From Podocnemis expansa (Eukaryota; Chordata; Testudines; Podocnemididae): 64,000 nt of DNA. Position numbers and translations under genes: made by a program. The DNA lies in assembly GCA_007922195.1 (NCBI GenBank), contig ML682008.1:4527652-4591651 (forward strand). The letters run 5' to 3'. The notes beneath the pieces are model-generated. The model was not told where the DNA came from and did not search any database. It worked only from the letters and a program-made list of their open reading frames with translations. Shown piece after piece: positions 1 to 10,349 of this stretch (position 1 is the first letter of the stretch; each line of letters begins with the position of its first letter).

Positions 1-66
1 TTAAAGTGCCACACAACTCCTTGTTGTTTTTTCACTGGACTAGACTAACACGGCTATCCCTTTTAA
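1..66 (+). mobile_element. Penelope-like repeat fragment (3' part), cut by window start
   Basis: This is the 3' terminal part of a repeat seen about ten times in the window. It runs from TTAAAGTGCCACACAACTCC through ACTAACACGGCTATCCC, and the same stretch recurs almost unchanged at 8684-8744. The family is assigned to Penelope-like elements because the long copy at 8031-8748 carries a hammerhead-like core and its inner part resembles, from memory, reptile Penelope sequence. The rest of this copy lies before the window, so its structure and target-site duplication cannot be judged. Confidence 0.6.
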
Positions 67-829
67 AATTTTTGAATACTGAAATACTTGTAGATAGTAC
101 TTATTGCTACGTAAAGCAGTAGAAATTGTATATGTATTAGGCTATATTCTAAATTATTCTAATGACATTTTTCTACTAGATTGATTGCCATATGCTATTC
201 CCTACTTCTATGTTCCTTTATTAAATCAGATTTACTCTAATATTAAAGAGGTGGCAAAAAATCTTAAGCTACAACTGTGAGAGGCTCTTTGTCATTTAAC
301 TGAATAACTGGCCTGTCTCATGTTTTGCAATTCCAAAATCATGGTTTTTAGCCTATGCATGCAGAGCTCTTACAAATGAACCAATGTTTTTCCCTGTTTT
401 TCTTTTTAAATTGTGTAGTGAAAATTTGCTCTTTCATAGACTACATTTTTCTGAGGTGGAAAAGAATGCATCAGTTATGGTCAGAACCCATTATGACTGT
501 TCTCTGTAAGGTCAAAGGATTTAATTATATACTCTGCCTTCTTCTCTATAGTATACATTAAGGATGATACCTGAATATCTCCAGTTTCCTTACAGAGTTT
601 TAAATCAGTGTAAAATCTTGTAAAATACTGCTTCCAGTCTGTCCACTCTGAAGGTCTGTCAAAATTGGAGTTCTTTAAGGACCTTGAAGAATGTCAAGCT
701 GATGAAGTCATGCCAGCTATTACAAGAAGGTGTCAGCTACACAAGGTAGCTGTGGTCCTAAGGTTTGATGGGTTCAGTAGGCATAACAGCGAGAGACAGG
801 GTAAAAGGTAAAAACAAAACAGTTGCTAT
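67..829. other. No recognisable gene or repeat
   Basis: AT-rich single-copy-looking DNA. The only open frame is a 68-codon run without family features. Nothing else was recognised. Confidence 0.4.
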
Positions 830-1462
830 ACTCTGAACTTTCTCCAATTCCTCCACATCCTTCTTGCAATGAGGTGCCCAGAACTGGACACAGTACTGTA
901 GTTGAAGACTAATCAGGGCTGAGTAGAGCTGAAGAATTACTTCTTGTATCTTACTTACAATACTCCTGTTAATATGTCGCAGAAAGGTGGGGGGGTTATT
1001 TATTTATTTATTTATTTATTTTGCAACAGCATTAGACTGTTGACTCATATTTAGCTTGTGGTCCATTATGACATCCCTTTCTGCAGTATTTCTTCGTCCT
1101 CGGTCATTCCACATTCTATATGTGTGCACTGGATTCTTCTTTAAGTCGAGTACTTTATACTTGTCTTTATTGAATTTTGTTCTGTTTATCTCAGACCATT
1201 TCACCAGTTTGTCTAAATCATTATGAATTGAGATCCTATCCTCCAAAGCGTTTGCAACCTCTCCCACCTTGTTATGATCCACAGACTTAATAAGTATACT
1301 CTCTATGATGTCATCTAAATCATTGATGAAAATATTGAACAGGACCAGACCCAGAACCGATCCTTGTTGCATTCAACTTGTTATACCCTTCCAGCATGAC
1401 TGTGAATGATTGATCACTACTCTTGGGGAGTGGTTATCCAACAGTTTTGTGCCAATCCTTAT
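830..1462 (-). mobile_element. CR1 (chicken-repeat 1) LINE remnant, reverse-transcriptase 3' part
   Basis: Read on the minus strand, 1372-1016 gives a CR1 ORF2-like stretch. It includes QGSVLG (the reverse-transcriptase motif just before the catalytic box), a degenerate LFNIFINDLDD block, DLDKLVKWS, KFNKDKYKVL and LNMSQQ. The expected FADDTK motif is degraded to SVDHNK, so the catalytic aspartates are lost. Flanking DNA on both sides also matches the CR1 layout (for example the CTCCAATTCC block near 845). An ATTT microsatellite interrupts it at about 1000-1022. It is an old, inactive, 5'-truncated copy. Confidence 0.7.
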
Positions 1463-2085
1463 AATATTTCAAAAATCATGAGTCAATTCCCCATAAATCA
1501 TGAGACTGGCTCACAAGAACCTGTGATTTTTTTTTTTAACCTCTGTTTTTAGTTCAGTTTCTTGATTTTTTTTTGAACTTCCCTTGCCCATTCCCAGGTG
1601 TGTGCATGTGACAAGTAGCGTTGTCCACTGTTGCACATGTAATAGGAAAGGTGATTTTGGCCACTGCTGCAGGAGCTCTCACCTCCACATCTGCCCATCT
1701 CTTGCCCACTGCTGACCTTAAGTAATCTGTCAGCCATCCCAAATTCCCCTTTGCTCCTCTTAGGATTTTTCAACCACCCCAGTCCTGCAGTGGGGTTGCA
1801 GTGGCATGTCCTCTCCCACTTCTCAGGTTAGCAGCAGTGCAGCCACCTCAGACTGTCAGCCAGAGCCTGCCTGCCTGGTGCTTTCAGCCATAACCTGGCT
1901 TGTTATTGGTCCCAGGTGATGGAGGTTGTTCTTACAACCTCCACCCTGTCTTGTGAGGCTGACAGTGAGAGCCCTGCAGGCTGAGAAAGCAAACCTTAAA
2001 GTTTGATAGTCTTCTCATGAAATCATGGGTGAGCCTTAATTTTCTTTGGAAACCACATCTCTCATGATAAATTTGTGAGAGCTGG
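1463..2085. repeat. Possible old interspersed repeat with ATCATGAGACTGGC-type ends
   Basis: The left side has AAATCATGAGACTGGCTCAC (1495-1514) and the right side has CTCATGAAATCATGGGTGAG (2013-2032). Both carry the ATCATGAG word I associate with a reptile interspersed repeat. Two overlapping frames of 62 and 74 codons look like chance. Boundaries and class are uncertain. Confidence 0.3.
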
Positions 2086-2885
2086 CATGTCAGGAGATGT
2101 ACCAGGTGTGTTCACTATGTCTTTAATGAACTGCCAGACATGACTGTTGTGACCTTAAAATGTCATGTATGGCACCACATGGTGGTTGTACAGTATAACA
2201 CAGTTTAGCAGTCCAATGCAGTGGAATCTGCATTTCTTCCTTATTAGGTGATTTCCTCCTCCTGTGTAATTGTGCTGATCTGTTGCACTGTTCAGCCTCC
2301 TCTAACTACTGGCAGGAACTGCCCCCAATTTCACAGCTGCTGTATGTGGTGCCCTATTGTCTCCTCTTTGCCCCAGCAATTGATATTAATAAATAGAGTT
2401 CTTTTCTTTCTTTCTTTTCCCCCTAAACTGCTTTTCAGCTGGTATCTTCAGAGATGAATTAATCTTGTGTAAATATTGTCACACTCGTGTTCAGCAGGTC
2501 CATGATAATCTGCACTTCATTAAATCTTTATAATCTGTCAATAAAAGGCTGTGGGGAGGGGGAGGAAAAACAAAATGTGTCTCTCCACAGACTTCAGGAG
2601 AAATTTAATAGCTGGTGCTGTAGCGAGGTTTCATGTTATTAAGATTTGCTTTCTTTCATAGACTATACTACAACATATCTCCTAGGTTATACCACTATAA
2701 CAGAGAAAATCAATGAATAAAGTATATTTTGTGATATAATCACTTTTTAGTGAGTTATTAATGCTCTAATTTGGAAATTTAGTCATTTGCAATGCGTTTC
2801 ATGCCATTAATCTAAATAGCTGATTTCTACGTTGTTGGAGTGCTATTTATTACTCAAGTCACTTTCTGTTTGTGGTACCTTAGAG
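2086..2885. other. No recognisable gene or repeat
   Basis: AT-rich DNA with a short pyrimidine-rich run near 2400-2420. No coding or repeat signature recognised. Confidence 0.35.
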
Positions 2886-3105
2886 CAGTGCTTCCCAACC
2901 TTTTCTCTCCCATGGCAAACCGTGATGCCTTTAATCATTTTGGGGCACACCGCCATACAGTCTCCAAATGAACTCATGGAGATTCATGAGCCAATTCAGA
3001 GCTCTCTGAACAGTTTTTCAAAAAAGTTCCATGGCAAACATGCTCACGCCTGTGGGCATACCTCAGTGTGCAGCAGTGCGGTGGCACACTGTTTGGGAAA
3101 CACTG
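2886..3105. mobile_element. hAT-type non-autonomous DNA transposon (MITE), 220 bp
   Basis: The element opens with CAGTGCTTCCCAACC and closes with GTTTGGGAAACACTG, which is CAGTGTTTCCCAAAC on the other strand. These near-matching inverted ends have the CAGTG start typical of hAT elements. The inside shows subterminal copies of GTGGCACAC/CATGGCAAAC. No transposase is encoded; the 125-codon frame running across it (2832-3209) is incidental. The 8-bp flanks are only weakly alike, so no clean target-site duplication is claimed. Confidence 0.7.
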
Positions 3106-5378
3106 CCCAGAGTCTTGCAAATATTTTGAATTTAGGCTCAGAGTACATCTATGAATTTTTGAAGCATTATCATCTTCTTTTTCTAATAGATTGGGAAACC
3201 AGAGTATAGAAGATTAAGACCCTAAACCTACAGAGACTTAAAAGTGGCTGTGGGTGTGATATAGAAGACCATTGTCTCTACTGAAGTCACTGCCTCAAAC
3301 TCCCATTGACTTCAGTGGGACCAGGATTTCATCCTATTAATAGGACCATTGAGGGCTTGTCCACTTGCTTGGCATTACACAGGAAGTCTGATGCTGAAGC
3401 TGTAGAATCCAGATTTCATGATTTCAGATCCGCTGTAAGGCACAAGCTCATCTTTCTATTTTGATTTTTTTTTAAAATCTTTATATATGAATAGCTTTCC
3501 ACTGATAATATTAAATTTGGCATTTATCATTATGTATATGATTTGCAGTCATGACAGTTGTACACATTCATGAACTGCAACCACTGTGTACTAGGGGCTG
3601 AACAACACTGAACAAAGAGTTAACTTTCCAAATCATCAACTTTTCTTGTAGTCAGCCTTGCTTATAGGTTTAGAGTAAAGAGGATTGTTTTGTTTTGCAG
3701 TAGTAAAAGATTTTTAAAAGTAAAGAACTGTCTCTTGAATTTATGAGTTAATCTCAATTGGAACATGTCTCAAACTTTACACATCAGAGTTACTGTTTTA
3801 AACTAGGGCATTTATTTCAATCAAAAGTGATTTTTCTATATCCACTGCTGTTGTGATTTACACAGAAATTTTGCAAATGCTTCTTGCTGTCCTCTTGGTG
3901 TTCTCAAGAAATAGAAAATGTTGAGTTGACGAGAAGAACGTGTGTAGTAGAGGCAGATGTTGGTTAACTGAAAAATGTGTTGATATTACAGTACCATATT
4001 CCCCTCTGAGCATTAATTACACAGAAGTGGAAGTTATTTGATTAACTCACAGATTCTTGGCATGGAACCAGTCAGTTCCCTCAAGATTTTTATTGTTGTT
4101 GTTTTTGCTTGTTTGCTTTTTTTCACTAGAAGGCAGTATGTCATGCTCCTGTGTATTACCTGCATGTACTGTTCTAGGAACAAGTAAGATGTTTCACAAG
4201 TGACTAGCACACTTCAGGTGCAGTCCTGCATCCACTAATGTCCACAAGACCCATGATTATCAAGCTGTATGGCTTGTTCCAAACTGCTGTATTGATAGAA
4301 TGTCTTTGGGTTAGTCACATAATCTGACATGGAAATTGGAGTGGCACAGATTTGTGACAGGCTCTCTCTTGAAGGTTTGGCTTTGTTTTGCTAGAGAGAA
4401 TAAAGAACAATTTACCTGTTGATACATGGGTTCTCTCAGCTATGGGTGCTCAATTTGATATTCTGCAAGTGTTCCACAATCTGTGATTCAGTCACAAAAA
4501 ATCTAAACTTTATACAATTCAGATCTTGCTTACGTCCTACAGTCCAGATGTCTGGAAATCTCAAAAGATAATCGTACAGGAAAAAAAAATTACACATATT
4601 GCTCTTTTATGTCATATCCAATTCTAATCCAGTAGAGCTCCTAGTTTTCCATAGTACTTCAGCCATAACTATCACTTTGTTCAAACCTTATATTTTAGAC
4701 TTCTGTGCATTGAAGCAACTGTGAATTGGACTCAAATCTGTAAAGAAACAGTTAGTGGATTGTGTTGGCTATATAGCTAAACTCTCTATCTCAATCAGGT
4801 GTTTTACAAAATCTCATTGCTGTTTCAATCTTAGCCAAATCATTTCCCTGGCAAACTGTAGAGAAGCAGGGTTATTGAACATGCTCATCATTCTTACTCA
4901 TATCATGAGGGTATCTGAATGTTGCTGTGACTTACTCTTCATACAACTAAATAACTTGTAGTATCTATGCAAATTTCTTGAAGCGCTAAAGAAATATTTG
5001 GAGCAAATATGTTTGTAAAAAATTGTTTTCATTCTATTTATATTGTAGGGGTTTTTTTTCCATTTGTTTTGAGATTGTAAAACACAAGAGCCTGTTGCAC
5101 TCTTAAAATCATAGATAAATCGTAGATAGAAGACAGTATTTTTAATTTTTTTTTTCCCATCATGAATCAAACTGCCTTAATGGAAACCTTGAGTTGGGCT
5201 TAGGTAACTGGAATGAATGAAGGTTAGTGGTGTTATTGTGTCCAGTTCCAGGTAACTGAATTCTGTAATAAGAATATCAATTATAGTGCATTTTGCCAAA
5301 CCCCGTTAACTTGAGGAGGGTGATATTTTAGCTACCCAGCTCTTACCAGGCTGGTTATTTTTGAGATATCTACCAGAG
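3106..5378. other. No recognisable gene or repeat
   Basis: About 2.3 kb of AT-rich DNA. Short open frames (60-90 codons) at 4755-4961 and 4898-5170 have no recognisable motif and no codon pattern suggesting selection. No RNA gene or terminal repeat seen. Confidence 0.4.
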
Positions 5379-5990
5379 TGTCATAGAACATATGTAGCAG
5401 GGTGGTTTCCCTGCCACATAATGGAAAGGGTTAAAACACAGGGAAATGGGCACAGCTGATAGGAGCTAGTAGCATGAGGAGCCAAGCAGGTTTGAGGAGT
5501 GTGTATAAACAAGGCTACAGCCACAGCTCTTGACCGTCTTTCTCTAGCCATTGTGGAGGAGGGTGGGGCTGGAGCCCTGTCTGCAGGAGACAGCACCAGG
5601 ATAGCACACTGCAGGCTGCCAGGTTCAGGAGGAATGCAGACCCTTATACAAGGGAAAGGTACAGGGAGGATATGGCCCAAAGGACCTGTTAAACTGCAAC
5701 CTGAGCTGGAGTAGAGGTTAAGGCTCAGTCAGGGTACGTAGGGTGTCTGGGCTGGGACCTAGAGAGGTGGTAGTCCTGGGCCCCTCCTGCCTTACCTGCA
5801 CCACCAGGCGGCAGTGCATGGAGAGACAGTGGCCACTGAGGCAAAGTGGGCCTGTACTGTGCTGGACCCCAGAAGGGGAGGATTTGAGAAAGGCTCAGCT
5901 GGAAAGCTGAGGTCCCAGGTATGAAGGGACAGAGCACAGACTACCAGATGGGGGACGGCTTGAGCAATTCCTCAATACCATCAGCAGGAG
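5379..5990 (+). mobile_element. LTR-like dispersed repeat, diverged copy
   Basis: This moderately GC-rich block has a TATAAA-like box near 5506, a GGGCTGGGACCTAGAG motif near 5751 and ends near CAGCAGGAGGTGCCC. The same order (AAAGGGTTA, TATA box, GGGCTGGGACCTGGAG, CAGCAGGAGGC) recurs in the block at 23345-24030. This suggests two diverged solo LTRs of one retrotransposon family (a Gypsy-like LTR is my guess). No internal gag/pol lies beside it. The short frames inside are incidental. Exact TG..CA ends cannot be fixed by eye. Confidence 0.4.
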
Positions 5991-6592
5991 GTGCCCATCT
6001 CTTGGGTCATGTGGAGTAGGCAGTCTACAATAACAAAGAGGTTTTCACAGTGTCATACTCCTAACTTAGAATATAAAGAAGGCGTATTGCCAAAGGGGAA
6101 AAAATTTCATTTTCTCTTCCCGTCTTTTCCTTTTCTTAAAAGTATCCTCATTTCTTTTAATATCTGGACTTTCGATCTTCCTAGGACATTTTCTTATCAG
6201 TGAAGGGTTCTGATCTCTTATAGCAGTATTTCTCTGTGTTCAGTAACCTAACACATTTAGTGTGACTTCAGTCTTGAAAATGCCTCACTTCTGTATATTG
6301 TGGGCTCCATTCCCTCCCCTCCTGCTCAGGTAGGTGCATCTGAATTTAGCCCTGAATTATGACATTATTTTTCAACACCCCAAAATGTTGCCTTCATTTT
6401 GGGCACAGATGTAGAGGAAATAGGCTTACATGGATCATATCCTCAGAATTGATAAAGATGGATAAAGAGCACAAGGAGGGGGATGGTGAACAATAAGCAA
6501 AGTGAAAATCCATTCAGGGTACCTGTGAATGGGAGTTAGCAGAATTAGTCAGCAGGTGATAGTTCTGAGGTTTGTCTCTGGAGTGGTAAAAG
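5991..6592. other. No recognisable gene or repeat
   Basis: Ordinary AT-rich DNA between an LTR-like block and an old CR1/L3 fragment; nothing supported. Confidence 0.35.
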
Positions 6593-7340
6593 CTAATTTG
6601 GACCATCATTTTGTATGCATAGTAGCGATTATGCTTTCCAGTGTTCATTACTTTGCATTTATCAACACTGAATGTCATTTTCCATTGTGTTGCCTAATCA
6701 GTTAATTTTATGAGTTCCCTTTCTAACTCTTTGCAGACTGCTTTGGATTTAATTATGAGTATTTGTATCTCATCTGCAAATTGTGCCACTCATTGTTTAC
6801 CCCTTTTTCCAGATAATTTCTGAAAATGTTCAACAGTACTGATCCCAGTACAGATCCCTGCAGGCACCACTCTGTATCTTTCTCCACTGTGAAAACTGCC
6901 CATTTATTCCTACCTTCTGTTTCCCATTTTTAACCACATACTGATCCAGGAGAGGACCTTTCCTCTTATCCCATGACAGCTTGCTTTGCTTAAAAGCCTT
7001 TGCTGAGCAATCTTGTCAAGGACTATCTAAGTCCATTGTATCTACTGGATCATCCTTGCCCACATGCCTGTTGACTCCCTCAAAGAATTCTAGTGGATTG
7101 GTGAGGTTTAAAAAACAAACAAAAAACATGCTGACTCCTCCCCAACAAATCATATACATCTATGTGTCTGACAATTCTGTCCTCTGTGATAGTTTCAACA
7201 GTTTGCCTTGTACTGAAAGTGGGCTTACTGGCCTGTAATTGCTCAGATCATCTCTGGAGCCTTTTTAAAAATGTGTTATATTAGCATTCCTCCTGTTATC
7301 TGGTACAGAAACTGATTTAAATGATAGGTTACATAACACA
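6593..7340 (-). mobile_element. Ancient CR1/L3-type LINE remnant
   Basis: The plus strand carries CATTTATCAACACTGAATGT, TGAAAATGTTCAACAGTACT and GATCCCAGTACAGATCCCTG. These are the minus-strand forms of a CR1/L3 reverse-transcriptase region (the last block encodes part of the conserved GSVLGP box). No long frame survives. Together with the Penelope-like copy at 7368-7490 and LINE-like sequence after it, this may be one old element interrupted by a later insertion. Confidence 0.6.
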
Positions 7341-7367
7341 GTTATTTGCATGATGACAAGTTCCAAC

Positions 7368-7490
7368 AGGACAGCTAGTTCAGCAAAACAAACAAGAAGT
7401 CTAGTGGTACTTTTAAGACTAACATTTATTTATCACATGAGATTTCATGGAAGAAAATCCCTCTTTATAAGATGCTTGAAGATAAAGAAC
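7368..7490 (-). mobile_element. Penelope-like repeat copy
   Basis: Plus-strand order is CTAGTTCAGCAAAACAAACA, AGAAGTCTAGTGGTAC, TTTTAAGACTAACATTTATT, CACATGAGATTTCATGGAAG. This is the reverse orientation of the family described at 8031-8748. The ribozyme-like core is not recognisable in this diverged copy. It appears to sit in or beside the old LINE at 6593-7340. Confidence 0.6.
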
Positions 7491-8018
7491 CATCCATGGA
7501 ATTACTGTCTGCAGAGATTCTGTTGTACAATTTGATTCATTTAAGATTATTACTTCTCTTGTTTCTATGCTTTCTTTCACATATGGTGCCACTCCTCTAC
7601 CAGCATGACCTCTTCTGTCCTTCAGATATGTTTTATACCCTGGTATTACTGTGTCCCATTGATTATCCTCACTTCACAGGTTTCTATTATGTCTAGTATA
7701 TCAATATCCTGATTTAAACACTCTGAAGTAAACTGATTTTACAGTTGTATAACTTGTTGACTTTAGTGGAGTTAGCTCTGATTAACACTTTTGCAAACAA
7801 CAAGATAATATCATGTGTACAAACAGTTGTTTTATCAATTTGTTCAACCTTTGGAAACTTAAATGCCATTGTAATGGGGTTCTTGGGGTGGAATGTGGAC
7901 TTTGGAGCCACTAAGCCTTTCAAATGCACCAAACTGGTCTGTCTCTCACACTTTGGTGCTGATGGCCAATGTTAAGATAAATGCCTCTGATCATCACTGC
8001 ATACTGAGAACAATAGTC
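7491..8018. other. Possible continuation of the old LINE; otherwise unassigned
   Basis: The stretch around 7650-7720 (CCATTGATTATCCTCACTTC and TATATCAATATCCTGATTTA) resembles a conserved block of reptile CR1/L3-like LINEs as I remember them. No frame longer than 76 codons is present. Assignment is tentative. Confidence 0.3.
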
Positions 8019-8079
8019 AGAGACACACCAAGGAGTTGTGTGGCACTTTAAGACTAACAGATTTATTTTTTGCATGAGC

Positions 8080-8108
8080 TTTCATGGGACAAGATCCCAC
8101 TTCCTCAG
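8080..8108 (-). ncRNA. Hammerhead-ribozyme-like core, left arm
   Basis: On the minus strand this reads CTGAGGA (the CUGANGA box), one extra A, a 6-base stem GTGGGA with loop TCTTG and partner TCCCAT, then GAAA. One end of the stem is a G-U pair. The extra A after CTGAGGA differs from the canonical hammerhead, and the nucleotide expected to pair and cleave after GCTCATGC is not conserved. It is probably a decayed or inactive ribozyme. Confidence 0.45.
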
Positions 8109-8622
8109 CTGCTTCGAAGATGGGTGAACTTACAGAAAGGAATGAAACTAAATGCAAGGGGGTGTAAAACATAGGATCAAGTCATAAAGTAACAGCAAAT
8201 CAGAGCAGTTTACAGGCTCAAACCATGGGAAGTCTGAAGTCAAATTACCCTTTGTAATGGGAAAAGAACCCATAGTCTCAATTCAGTCCTGCTTTCACAG
8301 AATTTAGCTTGCATATTAATTCGAGTTCAGCTGTTTCTCTTTGAAGTCTTGATGTCCCAGAGAGATGTACCTGGGACATCAAGACTTCAAAGAGAAACAG
8401 CTGAACTCGAATTAATATGCAAGCTAAATTCTGTGAAAGCAGGACTGAATTGAGACTATGGGTTCTTTTCCCATTACAAAGGGTAATTTGACTTCAGGCT
8501 TCCCATTCTTTAAGCCTGTGAACTGCTCTGATTTGCTGTTACTTTATGACTTGATCCTATGTTTTACACCCCCTTGCATTTAGTTTCATTCCTTTCTGTA
8601 AGTTCACCCATCTTCAAAGCAT

Positions 8623-8659
8623 CTGAGGAAGTGGGATCTTGTCCCACGAAAGCTCATGC
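8623..8659 (+). ncRNA. Hammerhead-ribozyme-like core, right arm
   Basis: CTGAGGA (8623-8629) and GAAA (8648-8651) enclose a perfect 6-bp stem, GTGGGA (8631-8636) with TCCCAC (8642-8647), closed by a TCTTG loop. GC-TCAT-GC (8652-8659) follows and could form the short stem III hairpin of the minimal hammerheads reported in Penelope-like elements. Deviations are an unpaired A at 8630 and A instead of U after the last GC. Activity is doubtful in this copy. Confidence 0.5.
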
Positions 8660-8758
8660 AAAAAATAAATCTGTTAGTCTTAAAGTGCCACACAACTCCT
8701 TGTTGTTTTTTTACTGGACTAGACTAACACAGCTATCCCTTTTGAGAGAGAGACACCA

Positions 8759-9390
8759 GACTGTGTTATATGAATAAACTCTCAACCGCTCAGCAATCAT
8801 CAATAAGCTCCAGTCAGTTCTACCCAGCTCCAGCTCTGCACCCCAGCACTTCTACTTTCTTATCCCATTCAAGGGCCACTGGGGCAGTGCAAGTTCATTA
8901 ACCAGTTCACCATTATCTCACTGTGGAATGGATAGGCACTAGCTTTTGTACACTGAGCTGAGATCTCCCAAGTGCTTCAATGAAAACACACTGTTTTAGG
9001 TAGAAAATAAAACAGGTTATTAACTACAGAAAGGTAGATTTTTAAGTGATTGTAAGTGGTGGGCATGAAGGTCAGAGATGGTTGTCTTTAGAAAATTAAA
9101 AGTAAACACACATTCAAAGCCCTAAAGTTTTAGTCTAAGCAAGAGCTGAATCAAGCAGTATCTCACTCACCCTGACAGGTGGGACAAGCAGGTTACATTT
9201 CCTCAATATACAGGCTAGGGCTACCTTCTAGTCTGGGATCACCCTTCCCCAGTCCAGTGTCTCTGTCTTCCAGTTGTTATTTCAGGTGTTGGGATGTGTA
9301 GGAGACAATGATGATGTCACTCTCTCCTTTCATATGTTTTCCTGGTGCTTGAAGGATCCTGGAAGGGGGTCAAAGAGTCTCCATTATGTT
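8759..9390. other. No recognisable gene or repeat
   Basis: Mixed-composition DNA between Penelope-like copies; no motif, frame or terminal repeat recognised. Confidence 0.35.
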
Positions 9391-9520
9391 CTAAAGAGGC
9401 AACAGCGTTAGTCTAGTTCAGCAAAACAAACAAGGAGTTCTGTAGCACTTAAACAGTAGAAAATTATTTAGCGCATGAGCTTTCATGGGACAAAAATCCC
9501 ACTTCATCTGTATCATACAA
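9391..9520 (-). mobile_element. Penelope-like repeat copy
   Basis: Plus-strand order GTTAGTCTAGTTCAGCAAAA, CAAACAAGGAGTTCTGTAGC, GCGCATGAGCTTTCATGGGA, ATCCCACTTCATCTG is the minus orientation of the family. The GAAA box and stem survive (TTTCATGGGA and TCCCACTT) but CTGANGA is altered. The copy is single, not an inverted pair. Confidence 0.65.
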
Positions 9521-9633
9521 ATCTCTGGGGTGGCTGTTGGGAGTGTTGATTCCTTTAATGGGGTATCAGTACATATCCTGCAGTTTCTTTGTTGACATTG
9601 AAAAGTTAACTGTATCTTCCAGCTTCAAACTAT

Positions 9634-9774
9634 GGGTATGTCTACACTAAAAAGTTTTTTTGTTTTTTGAAATGAGGCTTATTTTTTAAAAAAAAACTTT
9701 CTTGTTTCCATGCAGGCATTTAGTTATTTTGAAGTGAGCACTTCAGTATTTCAAAATAACTAAACTTGCTTTTA

Positions 9775-9809
<35 letters not shown>

Positions 9810-10349
9810 AAAACCATCTCAAGCCACAGAATTGGCTTTTTTTGAAATAATGGGTAGGGATTACTCAACAGGGCTCCCTTCCCACCTGGGAAGAGGTTCC
9901 TCCAGTGGCGCTCCCTTCCCACCCGGGGAGAGTTTCCTCTGGCGGGGCTCCCTTCCCACCCGGAGAGGGAGACCCTGGCAGGGCCGTTTTCCTCTCAGGG
10001 GCTGCATTCCTCATGGGGGAGGAGGGAACCCCATCAGGGATGCATTCCCTGCCAGCTGGCCAGGGAAAACCAGCAGGGATTCGGCTGCAGGGAATCTCTC
10101 CCTGGCAGGGAACAGAGCCCTTCTGGGGGAATCCCTCCCCCCAGCGGGGAAGCCATTCTGCTGGGGGATCTATTTTGAGTTAGAGAGTCTAACGTAGACT
10201 CTCAAACTTGAAATACTAATGACTACTTTATTTCGAAACAGGAGTCTTATGAAGACTTCCTATTTTGAAAGAATTATTTTGAATTAATATCAGTATAGTT
10301 ATTTTGAAAGAACTATTTCAAAATAACTTTGCCAGTGTAAATATAGCCT
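9634..10349. mobile_element. Foldback MITE with GGGTATGTCTACACT ends (716 bp)
   Basis: It starts GGGTATGTCTACACTAAAA and ends CAGTGTAAATATAGCC, an imperfect inverted terminal repeat of the family also seen at 20003, 24080, 25619, 42602 and 46844. The flanking arms are rich in TATTTTGAA / TTTCAAAATA words that can fold back on each other. The centre is a GC-rich block (about 9868-10160) containing a 37-bp minisatellite. No transposase is encoded; an open frame of 143 codons across the centre is incidental. The superfamily is not clear from the sequence. Confidence 0.6.
9871..9981 (+). repeat. Minisatellite, three units of 37 bp
   Basis: Units begin near 9871, 9908 and 9945; each contains CTCCCTTCCCACC followed by a GGGGAGA-like and CCTCT-like run. 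Spacing of the shared CTCCC word is exactly 37 bp (9874, 9911, 9948). A fourth, diverged unit may follow. It lies in the GC-rich core of the MITE at 9634-10349. Confidence 0.6.

Larger units (their letters stand above)
8031..8748. mobile_element. Penelope-like unit: inverted pair of repeats (718 bp) with target-site duplication
   Basis: Two copies of the repeat face each other. The left arm (8031-8360, minus orientation) and right arm (8371-8700, plus orientation) are almost perfect reverse complements around a 10-bp spacer. The right copy continues 48 bp further through ACTAACACAGCTATCCC, a tail the left arm lacks. The unit is flanked by AGAGACACACCA (8019-8030) and AGAGACACCA (8749-8758), which supports insertion as one unit. 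Each arm carries a hammerhead-like core. Inner sequence (AGTTCAGCTGTTTCTCTTTG) resembles the 3' part of reptile Penelope elements from memory. No reverse transcriptase or GIY-YIG domain is present, so it is non-autonomous. Confidence 0.65.

Noticed and set aside
8031..8748. Classical DNA transposon with long inverted repeats
   Set aside because: The arms are unequal (only the right has the CTAACAC..CTATCCC tail), duplications vary in length, and related single-orientation copies exist, which fits a retroelement better.
9766..10197. 143-aa frame rich in Gly/Pro/Ser
   Set aside because: Product of the A-rich arm and the 37-bp minisatellite within a MITE.
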